Source: Takakia lepidozioides (taxonomy: Eukaryota; Streptophyta; Takakiopsida; Takakiales; Takakiaceae). From it: a stretch of 64,000 bases of DNA. The notes below the pieces were generated by a model, which saw only the letters and a program-made list of their open reading frames with translations, ran no database searches and had not been told where the DNA came from. The stretch covers positions 71,839,053 through 71,903,052 of the forward strand of contig CM060732.1 in NCBI GenBank assembly GCA_030704615.1. The letters are read 5' to 3'. Below, one piece after another: positions 12,196 to 22,883 of the stretch. Made by a program: the position numbers and the translations under genes. The stretch's first letter is position 1. Every line of letters begins with the position of its first letter.

Positions 12196-13635
12196 TTTTT
12201 ATTTCTGGCAAAATTTCGCACTTTTCGACCTCAAAAAATAAAATAAAATATTTCGTCGTAAAATTCCCTGTTTTCTCATGGATGACATCGCCAAACTTCT
12301 CCAAATAAAATATAAATCTTGGATGAATTCGCCTAATATGGATGATATACCTGGATAAAGGATCCTGATTTTGCCTACATGGACCTGTTGGAACGTGCCA
12401 CCTGGTATATAAGTGGCTTTTCTCCACCTGCCACCTCGTTACTCTCGCCACATGGACGCTGGGTATAATTTACACGTGGCCCCTGCCACGATTTTGGAAA
12501 AATGGAAAAAAACAAAAAGCACAGATAATATCTCAACAATCTTCGGGTGGTCGTTATGGTCGCCGGGTGGTGGTTACGGTCAGTGGTCAAGATTCAGTCA
12601 AGAACCAGTCCACGACAACGGGGAAGATTCCAAGTAAACCCTAAATATAATTGCGAGTTACTAACGACAGAGTTTTGCTAACTAACTCCGTGCGGTGCAG
12701 CCTCATCCACACCCTGACGCGGCGACCGCGCAGCAACCGCAGCGTGAGGGACGCGGCGGCCTTTACGGCAGCGCGGCGGCGGCGAGGCAGCGTGCAGCGC
12801 AGCGGCGAGTGTGAAGCGTAACGCAGCCTAGCGTTGCGTGGCCGTGAAGAGATCGCTGGGCCCGACCTCGTCGTCTCTCCTGCTGCTCACTGCACGCTCA
12901 AATTGTGTAGTACGTGTTCATCAAGGCTGCACATGATGGTCCGTGTTAGCGTGGAGGAAACTATAAGCATCGGTGGGGAGATTTTGACGCATACAGGTTG
13001 CATCACGGATCTCGGATCATGAAGGAGAAACTTTTTGAAGGATTGATCCTACGGATTGTATTTTGATTGGACCCACAAAATTTTCTGGAGTCGTTCATGT
13101 GATGAAACTGCTTCCGGCCTTATACGATCGATTCGTGCGCTGAATCAAGCACAGGGAGGAGCACTACTCATGATCTTTGTACACCGTTAGACTTTGTCGT
13201 CGTCTATCTCCACTTTACTGTCTCTAGATAAGTACCTGCTTGCAAGCTAATTCTTTACTTTTTACGTTTTATAGTGAATACATTTGCATGCATCGACACT
13301 GTGCACACCGGACCAAAACATCAGGGCTATGACATTCATTGCACTGTGGCTGTTAGAGTCACCACTGTGTTGTATGTCTAATTAGTCTGTAGCCAATTCC
13401 AGCAGAGAGAGTTTCATGACTTGGAACTCTTGACTTCCAAGGGTTTAATTAACAATAGCAGGTCCCGCTCTGTAATATTCGGGTGTCGTTACTCTTCTCT
13501 CCATTACTGGAGTACTTCGAACCCTTGCAATAGATTACTATCTGACAATTTCTGGGACAGATTGATCACTTCTACTCGAGCTCGTATATTTCGTCACCTG
13601 GGGAGCATTTAGGTAGGTGACTTGGTGTGGATGAA
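12196..13635. other. intergenic, with a GC-rich patch
   Basis: Contains a GC-rich GCAGCG/GCGGCG low-complexity stretch at about 12715-12835. Nothing else is recognised before the 3' end of the UDP-glycosyltransferase gene. Short open frames have no domain similarity. Confidence 0.4.
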
Positions 13636-16314
13636 TCACACTTTCACCCTCTTCTCCATGTCACGCACGAAAGCCAACATGTTTTCGTGTGAGGAGCCTC
13701 CCTCCATTACCGCTTTGCTTGCTTTATCCCTCAACATTGCAATCTCCTCGTCCTCCCCTCCCATTATAATCATGACCTTTCCTTTCACCTCCTCCCTCCC
13801 TACAAGCCCGTCTTTCCCCTTCTCAAAGTCTAGGCCGATCTTCCAAACATGCACAACATAACGGCAGTTCATTGCCTGCTCTCCAAAGTATGGCCATCCC
13901 AGCATAGGCACACCGGTCGAGATGCTCTCCAGTACAGAGTTCCAACCACAGTGGGTCAGAAATACCGACACCGCAGGGTGGGAGAGAACTGCCGCCTGGG
14001 GTACCCAAGGTACAATAAGTGCCCGGTCCTTAGTGCTCTCTACGAACTCCGAGAAAAAAGCAAGAAATTTGGTGCTCTGGCCACCTAGAATAAGATCGGG
14101 GCGGATTACCCACAGGAATGGGCGATGACTCATTTGTAGCCCAAATGCAAGCTCCTCAAGCCATTGTAAGGAGTCCGAATTTTCTGGCCAAAGTGCACTG
14201 CTAGCTCCAGCCACAGCCACCGTACCGTCACCATTGCTACAAGTGGGGAAGACAAGCGGCCCAACCGTACAGACGTTCAAATTCTCCTTTCGCATAGTTT
14301 CTATGACGGTAGCCTCCAATTCGGGGAACGTGTTGAAGAGCACCCACGCACAGTCATGCATAGGAGGCTTTTGCTGTGAATCAAAGAACTAAACCATAAA
14401 GCTTGATAAATCGTGGGTGAGAAAGAACGAGGGCAGGTCATCGACACGTATCACTGGTGACAGCCCAGGAGGTGACCATTCGCGCACGGGCTGCTGACTC
14501 CTCGATAGTCAGTGGAGGCGGTACAGATTGGTCTAAGGGAGAGATAGAAGCAGATGAGCTTGTAGAAACTGATGGAGATGGTAGGGGCAACAGGCCCGCC
14601 GCAACAAGCGTGGGAAGGTGCCTTAAAGCATAAATGGCGATAGAGGATGGTGTCGCAAATGCCACAACAGGGATGCCAAAGGTTTTGGCTGCTTCATGTA
14701 CGCATGGCATGCTCACATCACGTATGAGGCACGTGACGGGAGACCGCACGATGAGTTTCTCCAGGAATTCATGAAACACAGGTTTCAGATTCGCTTCCAA
14801 TGCCGAAATCAGCCCAGGGATATCAGCTGTCCGGGGGTGATCTTCCGGTAACCCATCTGGTAGCCCCACAAAGTGAATTCGTGCATCTGACCTGCCAAGG
14901 CTCTTGAGCATAAATCAGTTAAAAGATAATCCGAGATCAATACACCTAAATCACTCCTAAATCATAGCTCCCAGCCTGGTAAAACCGACATATGAAAGGA
15001 CTTCGTAAGCATCAATGATATTATAAGAATTCGAGATCTATACATTACCATCGCTGTTTCTTCACGGTCAACAGCTCAGTCTCCTCTAGAATCTGATACC
15101 GATTTTGTCCGCTGGCGTGCAATGGTTTTCGGACAGTTTCGTCAAACGAGGATCAGTCACAACTCTTCAAATGTCAATTGATATGTTATAACAGATCTTC
15201 ACTGCACACGATGGCCTTTTCTGGGTCCTAGATATCTTTATACTAGAATGCAGAGTCTGGGAAATGATACATAATTCAAGGCCTGAATGACCATTGAATC
15301 GAGTTTGCTGTAGTCAGCCGGGGTCCGTGTCTATACATTCTACACAATCAGCTGCTCAGCTGCTTCAGTTACACAAGATCCATGTATACATAAATGTGTC
15401 TTTTCACTCATTTCTTTCTTAGACTTCCTTTTTCAGGGAAACAAGTCAGATATTGACTGCAGGCTCGATAACTTGTGGAGCCCGTCTGTAAACGCTAATT
15501 AAAAAAAATCCAGATATATTCACTACCTACATGTGGTGGACATCGTGCATATAAATTTCGGCCTGAGTGCAATGGGCTACAGGGTGGATCATATTGGGCA
15601 AATTGTGTGTGTGTGGGTGTGAGAGAGACATCAAAGACTCGATAGTATTCAATGTGATTGCGCCTTGGCTACCAGGTGTCAGAGATTGTAACGGGCGTAT
15701 GATTACGCTGTCAAGCTTGCTTCATAATTTACAAGGATAGTGGCCCGGTCTGTCCCGCAACTGCAACTATCTTTTCGTTGACCAGACGAGAGAGAGTGAG
15801 GAAATGTCGAGATCGGGATATTAATGCAACCATATATACGAGTGACTGTATATATTCTGTTCATGAATCTCTACGGGTGTACACTTAAAAGACTGTCGGA
15901 GTGTAGAGTAAAGTGCTAAGTTTCAAATCACCCTGGACCACAATCCCGACTTGCTCAAAGGTGATGCACATGTATATTGGATCTAGCCCTTGGGTCAACT
16001 GAACAATTATCAATCGAGGCACACTAAGTTTAATAGTTAACCGCCTGCATGATCCAGCGAGCTTAATACACGAATAATATAAAGGAAGCAAACAGTTCAT
16101 CGTTTGGACTTACTTGGCTTCTGATCCACCTTGGGCTTGCATTAAGCGATTATGGTTGTGCAGCGTGTTGACAAAGGTGATATAGAAGCCATGCGACCTA
16201 CTTAGGTGCCTTGCGAGTTGCAGGTGCGGAGTGATATGACCCTGGGCAGGGAGCGAGCACCATGACCGCGTGCAACTGAGGGCCCTCCTTCTGCTTGGAT
16301 CTTAAAGTCTCCAT
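13636..16314 (-). CDS. UDP-glycosyltransferase (family 1, PSPG box), 3 exons, one apparent frameshift
   Basis: Cytosolic transfer of sugar from UDP-sugar to small acceptors. Exon 1 is 16314-16114: [19 protein letters not shown], then [16 protein letters not shown] and [13 protein letters not shown], the acceptor-side N-terminal fold with its catalytic His. Exon 2 begins at 14891 ([18 protein letters not shown]) and ends near 14477; exon 3 is about 14373-13636 and carries the PSPG box with [14 protein letters not shown] and PYFGEQ. Total is about 450 aa. The frame changes inside exon 1 at the CCC run (GGG on the plus strand, 16249-16251). Removing one base restores both the motif and the exon phase (200 nt, phase 2, matching exon 2), so this is either a one-base assembly error or a young pseudogene. 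The exon 2/3 junction is less certain. The acceptor cannot be inferred. Confidence 0.85.
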
Positions 16315-16512
16315 CTCGGACAGACGAGTGTAGCTAGACGTTTGAATCCAAATTCAAGCAAAGAAGTGAGCACGAGAGGTAATCCTGATCAGATCAGCTT
16401 AACAAGAAGGCTGTCGCGGTTAGACTACATATAACAGGTGAATATCTCCACGTCGGCTACAGCAGACGAAGCATCCCGGTGCTGTCACAATTGCTGCTCC
16501 CGGGCAGCGTTT

Positions 16513-16520
16513 CTTTTATA
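16513..16520 (-). promoter_or_regulatory. TATA box of the UDP-glycosyltransferase gene
   Basis: The minus strand carries TATAAAAG about 200 nt upstream of the ATG at 16314. Sequence and position are both good for a plant core promoter. Confidence 0.5.
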
Positions 16521-17459
16521 CTATTTGCATTGTGGCGCGAGTGGCATCCATGGGAACATAATAAGTGGAGCATGTGTGGCTATGGTAGAAAATGCAGATT
16601 CGAAATACCCTCCCTTGACAACGGGATTAGGCATTTCTGCGCCTAAATCCAAAATCAACCAATCAGAAAATTAGGCATGTTTTGAAAACAGGTTCTCAAA
16701 TTAGGCATTGCATGCTACAATTTTTTAGAATTAGGCACATGAGAAGAGAAAACATCTATTTTCTTAAGAATAAAATTACAAAAATAGACACCCAATGCCC
16801 ATGGGCCCTTCCAAGCTCGAGCTTATCTTTCATTTCCTTTGAACCCCTAAAAATGCCCCTCTTTGTTCGCGGTGCTCCAAGGCTACCTTGCCTTGACCTT
16901 AGTGTAGAGGAAACTATGTGTAGATGTCTTGCAAATCTGCACATTGAAAATGAGGATATCCCCCATCTCAATGTGGTGGACGAAGTTATGGAGAGATGAT
17001 GACGATTAGCGAGGATGATGAGTATGATGACCTTGTCAAGTCCATGCAAGGGCCTTTCGAAGTTACATAGAGGTCTCGCAAATAGATTGCGATTTGTAGG
17101 AAGTTATTTCCGCATGCATATATTTGGTCCCATAATTTCCCGAAATTAGGCTTAAATCTGAAAAATTCACGGAATTCGTTAGGCATTTTTATTTTGAATT
17201 AATTATCGCCTAGTCCGTTGTCCATGGATGGTAAATGGCGATTGTAGGAGATGTTGAATGAGTGTTAGGCGAATGAATCCAAAACATAGTAGAGACGGTA
17301 AGGCGAACAATCTAAAATTGACATAGCATGGTAAAGGCTACCCAATGCAACCAAATAGACAAACAAAATAGCCGGCCTGATTTGTGAGCAGTTGCTCCCA
17401 TGTGTTTCCCTTTTATTTGGAGAAACAACAAAAAAAAACCACATTACCGTACGTTGCTG
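16521..17459. other. unrecognised AT-rich stretch with repeated TTAGGC words
   Basis: The word ATTAGGCA or its complement recurs at about 16625, 16671, 16702, 16732, 17145, 17181 and 17202, which suggests a decayed repeat or transposon. A frame of 105 codons at 16682-16999 (+) contains CLDLSVEETMCRCLANLHIE, but I do not recognise it. No clear terminal repeats were found. Confidence 0.35.
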
Positions 17460-17801
17460 TCAGATTCGATAGCACAGTGCCAAAATAATTATTTTTTGGA
17501 GACTCGGTCCATTTGGCACCTCATATTTTATACTCCATATGAAACCCAGGTTGATGCTGCCCAAGACGTGCCTCATGACAGTCTCGAGGAACATTATAAA
17601 AAAAGGCTTTGTACTCAGCCAGGGAGGAAGGTTGTAGTTCATGAGCAAGACAGGCCACGTAGACCATTTTGTTGATTTATCACCAAAGGGATTGATACCA
17701 TCCCATGCCAGACCTAGTCGCAAGTTGCGAGGTTCAGCTGCAAAAGCAGGCCATGTATCGTCAATGTATTTCCATGCAAGGCTGTCAGGCGGGTGTCTCA
17801 T
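17460..17801 (-). pseudogene. CACTA (En/Spm) TNP2-like transposase fragment
   Basis: The frame starts MRHPPDSLAWKYIDDTWPAF and continues EPRNLRLGLAWDGINPFG, STKWSTWPVLLMNYNLPPW. This is the conserved core of plant CACTA transposases (Transposase_21/TNP2: EPRN-RLGL-DG-NPFG ... WPV...YNLPPW). Only about 70 of several hundred residues are recognisable; the C-terminal part drifts into unrelated sequence and there is no upstream or downstream continuation. It is a relic, not an active transposase. Confidence 0.85.
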
Positions 17802-17884
17802 CTTCCCATCTTGACTTTAGTTCTCCGTGTGCCACACCATAAGCTTAGATATCTCCTTGTACTTGTACAGAGGTTTACTATTTT

Positions 17885-17931
17885 ATGAGCGCATGAGCCC
17901 ATGAGCCTATGAGCCTATGAGCTCATGAGCG
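17885..17931. repeat. short tandem ATGAGCC(T) repeat
   Basis: Five or six units of roughly 9-10 bp (ATGAGCCC, ATGAGCCT and variants) in tandem. Simple minisatellite. Confidence 0.7.
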
Positions 17932-18029
17932 GGCATCCGCGGAATTGGAATTTTCCTGCCTTTATTGACGGTGTTATGTCCTCTTATCTCGGTAATAGGG
18001 TCTGTTTCTCCTGGTCCAGGATGCGGAAT

Positions 18030-18320
18030 GAGGTATTTCGGCGCCGTTATTCCCAAGAGCAGTGTGCTAAAATGATGTTTTGAAGACATCCACCGGGGTA
18101 TTTCGGCACCGAAATTACCTCTTAAAATGTGATATAGTGCGGTATTTAATGGCGCAGAACGGGCTATTTCGGCGCCGAAATACCCAAGTGGAATGTACTG
18201 AAGTGCCTTGTGCTGAAGGCTTCCATCGCGATATTTTGGTGCAGTAATTCATCCGTGGAATTTTTGAGGCCCATATAACGAAGGCGCGCACTGGGCTATT
18301 TCGGCGCCAAATTTCCCAAT
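18030..18320. repeat. five-unit ~66-bp tandem repeat with palindromic core
   Basis: Five units spaced 65-67 bp, each centred on a version of the palindrome TATTTCGGCGCCGAAATA. Cores start near 18034, 18099, 18165, 18232 and 18297. The third core is perfect; the fourth is most diverged (TATTTTGGTGCAGTAATT). A related half-site (ATTTCGGCGTAGAAAT) sits inside the neighbouring gene near 19847. The array lies about 250 bp beyond the stop codon of the methyltransferase-like gene. Confidence 0.8.
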
Positions 18321-18561
18321 AGGAATGTTAGAAACGGCAGGGTTTTCATGGCTTCAAGTTCCCGGCTCGATGGTGTGCATAAATTACTTGTAGGGTTCTT
18401 CACTGAAGTTTGCGTCTCTTCTGCTTTTATTATACATTTTGGTTGGCGGAAGAAATGTAGGGAATCGGACAAGCAGTCTGAACACAATGATTTTTCAAAT
18501 CGTCAATATTTTCATTAAGTGTTTCAGAACTGTACAACAAAATGATCCAAATGAGACTTTG

Positions 18562-20099
18562 CTATGGTGAGGATCCGCTATCACTGTCCGATGCATCCCC
18601 GGCCTCATGCAAGGATGGCTGCCTTCCACCTGCCTCCGAACCTGCACTGCCGCTACCGCTGTTACTCTGAGAAGCCCTCCCCTCAAAAATACCATCCTCA
18701 CCAGCCAGAACTGTCCACCTGGGTGCGGAAGTGTCCTCAACATTCCCCTCGCTCTCGGACGCGGATTCTATTACGAACTTCCCTACTCTGCCTTTCACAA
18801 TTCTATGTTTGGCCTCACGCCTCATTATAATTCTCTGCTCATTCCCGTATGTCAATTGCTCTAACCGAGTAGGCCTATCCTCCCTCCTGATGGCTTCTCT
18901 GGCAGCCGTGTCTGCATAGGCTGGTAGAAAAAAGGGCTTCTGGGGACTCGCGAGAAACGATTTTCTGGCAAAGAATGGCCGATGCGATTCTGTCTCCTCC
19001 TCTGCAACAGGGTCTGGTTCAGGCAAGTCTCCCAGCTTCTCCTCGTCGGACGACTCTGCAAGGCTGAGTGTACGCACAAACATAGAATGAAGTACATTAG
19101 AGAATTCAAACAGGGAATCATCGGCAGGTTGCATGGTCCCTACAACCGAAACCAATACACTTACTATGGTGCAACTCACTCGAAGACAGGCATTGGGGGA
19201 AGCGGCTTTGGGCGCCCCTGCATCGAACGAATTTCCTGGACTTCCTCCTCTTCATCTTCCTCCTCCCCTTCCACGTCCTCTTCTGCGTTTTTGGGATCCT
19301 CAGTCGGAGGCAGACGCTGAAGGCCCGCCAAATTGTAATCGTACAAGGCCGTATCCCCCTCAAATGAGAACACAAATCGGTTCGACATCCCGCCCACATA
19401 CAGGCACCTGCGAATTCGTACGACACAACCACAGCCAAACTCAAGAATGAGTCGCTTCCTCGCACAAGCAAACATACGCAAACAGAAATGGTGTCAATTT
19501 CGGTACCGCATTCAATTAACGTTCTCACCTGTATTTGCAGTGACGTCGAGGACCCTGCCTTCAACATCCGTACACGTTTCCATGAGCGTCTGGATGAATG
19601 TAGGACTCCTGGTCCTGCCATACCTCCATGGCTTGCCCGACAAATCACAAAGAATGTCCTTCTCTCCCACATGGTTGAACAGGACGTTATACTCTAGTGG
19701 ATCAACTGTGGAATCAACAAGTCTTCCTGCTTCACGTAATTTGAATTTTGAATATTCCTTCACGAAGCAAAACGCCTGAAAGATAAGAGTCTGCAGAGAA
19801 GGAAATGAAAACGTCAGAGGTGGCCTACACGTACAGGGGCAATTTCGGCGTAGAAATTGACATAGCAGAGGAGAACCACAGCATACCTTTTGGCCATCGT
19901 TGAGAAGACCCTGCGTGTTGATGCAAGTCCAGATCTTTTTCAGGATGGGTGCTGCACTTCTCCCCGTCCATACTTTGATATCATTCTCAGTGACTTCTCC
20001 ATCGGCTGCTAGCACAACAACACAGCCAGCGTCGTCCAACATGTTGGCTGCGAACCCGAATGTGTGGCTCCAGTATCTTTCGGAAGTCGAACCCGAGAC
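18562..20099 (-). CDS. methyltransferase-like gene, 3' part, one apparent frameshift
   Basis: Exons in transcript order: at most 20099-19887, 19775-19529, 19407-19180, 19063-18562. Early residues RYWSHTFGFAANMLDDAG and CVVVLAADG resemble the strand after the catalytic motif of N4/N6-type DNA methylases. Later RTRSPTFIQTLMETC and GRVLDVTANTG look like the target-site/SAM motif I order of that class, but I see no NPPY/DPPY motif because the 5' half is missing. The C-terminus is acidic then low-complexity (an EEEDEEEE run, SSDEEK, a Ser/Gly-rich tail). Exon 3 changes frame at a G run (19389-19391). One missing base there restores both the sense (CMWAGMSNRFVFSFEGD) and all exon phases. The 5' end coincides with the edge of a duplicated segment, so the gene may be truncated. 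Methyltransferase assignment is moderate; DNA as substrate is a guess. Confidence 0.5.
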
Positions 20100-20676
20100 C
20101 TAACTGCAAGGAGGTAAAGTCAGGATGGGCAGCAAAAATTCACTTGCAATTTTGGTATCCATGATGGAATCATGTGAGAATATTTCTGATGCTTTCTTCA
20201 GATGGGTTTTGAAGGGCTCTGCCCGGGATTCTTCTCTAAACCAGAAGCAACAAATGGTGGTTATTAGAGGGGGACCCGCTAAATCAGTGGCTTCCCTGTG
20301 GAAACAGCCGCCTTGGTAGAGCAGCCCAGGATTGGGATTGCATACCCCAAGATATGCCGGGTCAGTCGCTCCCCATAGCCAGCCTCTCCACCCTTTGAGG
20401 GCCCCCAACAAAGGTTCGGGGTGGGCAGCCCAGGCCCTTCATTTTGGCCATTTAGGTCATACTTTCTTAGGGTACTGATATCATGAATACTTTAGGGTTT
20501 CTTTTAAGGGTTCCATAAACCCTAAAAAGTATTCCATACATACATATGGTATCCCTTCTGTATCTCAAATATCTATGTTCCACTGTAATGTGCCAACATG
20601 CCGGTTCTTCGAGCAAGACTGATGACTCTGGACAGGACTTCATAGAATCTGAATTCGACTGTCCTCCCACATGCAG

Positions 20677-20817
20677 GTTTCAAGTGAACCTGAGTTGTGG
20701 GAGAAGTCTCGCAGGGAATTGGTGAATACGTTATGCGCCACTTATGCATCTGACGAATTCAAAGAGACCTGCAACAACTATGCATACGACGGAGGAAATG
20801 TCGTATTCACATGTTGA
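20677..20817 (+). other. unidentified exon-like frame conserved in both duplicate copies
   Basis: After a good acceptor (cccacatgcag) a 46-codon frame reads VSSEPELWEKSRRELVNTLC ... DGGNVVFTC then stop. The partner (50628-50768) is open at the same length, with at least four amino-acid replacements. It is collinear with the primase pieces downstream but does not match any primase region I know. Function unknown. Confidence 0.4.
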
Positions 20818-21484
20818 GTTTCTGAGGACAAAAAATTACATGAGGTTGTCTTGCATGAAAATCAACTAGTGCGAGGGCCATTTTTCAGGTGTGTTAAGTG
20901 TGAACCTGACCTGCTGCGTTTCTGACATTTGAACTTATCGATCGATAGTCTTAGATAGGACTTTAAAGCTGCAGTGTCACGAGCACTGTCAGTTAGACCT
21001 TCCACTCACCTTCCACTCCTGAGTCCATTCTTTTGTGGAACGTTGACTGTACATAGGTGCTCGAAGCCGGGAGTTGACAGACGGGCCCTTCAGTAGCTCG
21101 GCCTTGATGATCCATGGACACGTTCTGAAGACTAATCAGTAACTGGGAGATCAGTGTGTTCGTAGACGCACGATTGCAGCCTTTTAATTCTCTCTTTCTC
21201 TGTCTCTACAAGGTTCACTCCTTGGCCTCATCCTTGTCATAAGCCATCTGTAGCAATCAGATTAAATAGTACCAGTTCGGGAAGGGGGCACAAAAGTGAT
21301 GGTAGTCACACCTACAAATTTTTTTTAAATCTACCTTTGAGATCACGAGGCTTTCCTTTAAACTGCCAGTTGTTTGGGTGTTGCTGTGAGACTCTTATTA
21401 GGCACCTTTGCTGAGAATCAAGCCTGGTCTGTGTTTGAAATATCTGATGGACAAACATGAGAAGGCTAATGGGAAGGCTGGGTG

Positions 21485-22597
21485 ATGCAGGGAAATGAGA
21501 ATAACGTGAAAAAGGTATCCCTCACTGGAGCAATTCACCCCGCATTTGCGTACATAACTCAGCCTTGTCCTGCTCTTTGCACGATGCCTGCCTTCTGCAG
21601 CTGTCTAGAATATGAATATCTATATGAGATTTCCAAAAGTATGCCTGTTTACAGTTCTGATCTATTCTAGGAAAATTTTAGGGAAGAGTTCTTGAGCAAT
21701 GCAAGCATTTCTGTGGGGCAGTAGATGTGCCCTGGACTTCTTATCTTTGCCAGATCTATATGTGCCCTGTGTGGAAAGGTGTTGGATTACCTTTTGAAAT
21801 GAATTACACTTGCAATTGTGAAGCTGTAAGGGCCCAGATGCACGACAGGTGGCAGGAAAGCAGGCACACATCAGCGGCCAAAGAAGAAATCAATGTGACC
21901 CGATGGAGGCAACTAAAACAGAATTTGGAGTCTAAGCAAAAGGTAGACTTCCCATTTCACATCCGAGTTGGATGTCTGAGTCAAGCTACCTTCCCTGAAA
22001 GCACTGTGCACAGAGACTAGTTCAGGCATTCTAAACCTTCTTGCATAGGGTAAGTCTAATGAAACACAATCTGAATTGTGCTCTTGGACAATGCTGGGTG
22101 TATAGCGCAGGGGCCAGCCTTGAGACGATGTGTGGAGGAGATTGTGTTTTCCTATACTTACCCAAGACTCGATTTGGAGGTATATTCCTAAAGGCTGTTA
22201 GTATTAACAAAAGAACACTCCAGTGTGCTTTCAACTTATATCCTGGCTCCTGGTGTAATGTACAGACCCCAGTTTTGAATTGCTAAACTGAAAAAACGAT
22301 CCTCCCTTTGAACACATGAGCTTTTTTAAATCAGAAAGCATATTCTTTCATGGTAGTAGGGACTCCCCAGTCTGTAAGGAGGTTGGAACTGCGGGTTTGG
22401 CTTTGCTCTTACAGGTGACGAAGCACATGAATCACTTGCTTAAGGCCCCCTTCTGTGTGCATCCAAAAACTGGTAAGACTAAAACATAAGAGTGCGTGTA
22501 TGCAGCAACATGGCTCTCCTATGTACATGCACAGCATGTAACTTAAAGCTGATGCTTGATCCTGCAGGTCGTGTGTGCGTGCCTATCGATCCACCAG
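21485..22597 (+). pseudogene. DNA primase small subunit fragments, copy A
   Basis: Four collinear exon remnants of the eukaryotic replicative primase catalytic subunit (PRIM1/POLA3 type), which makes RNA primers for DNA polymerase alpha. About 21485-21550 reads GNENNVKKVSLTG. 21832-21942 reads MHDRWQESRHTSAAKEE and INVTRWRQLKQ. 22414-22472 reads VTKHMNHLLKAPFCVHPKTG, followed by a GT donor. 22568-22597 reads GRVCVPIDP and then a deletion of about 40 nt. The zinc-binding and catalytic Asp regions upstream are absent and there is no plausible full reading frame. Copy B keeps the exon end that is lost here. Confidence 0.85.
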
Positions 22598-22883
22598 GTA
22601 CAAAACAGAAAATATCAATGCCTTATGTATTCACTGATACTGTATTGCCTCACTCCCGTGCAATTGTCTACTAACAGTGGTCTTGTGTAGGACTAGTTTG
22701 CCAGAGTCTCAGATAGTTACATGAGGTACTGACTGGCGATTGCATTGTGTGCATAGCTTCTGAATGAACTCAATCAGACTGAGGCCCTGCTTGCAGGCAA
22801 TGGCCCGGGGAAAAAGAGGGCAACAGATTGTCCTTCGTCCTTGCTGGCTAATGGGTATTTGTGGATCTTCAGCTTTGATAATC

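Noticed and set aside
19133-19779. Plus-strand frames over the methyltransferase-like gene
   Set aside because: Antisense of the exons with matched splice phases on the minus strand; no domain.
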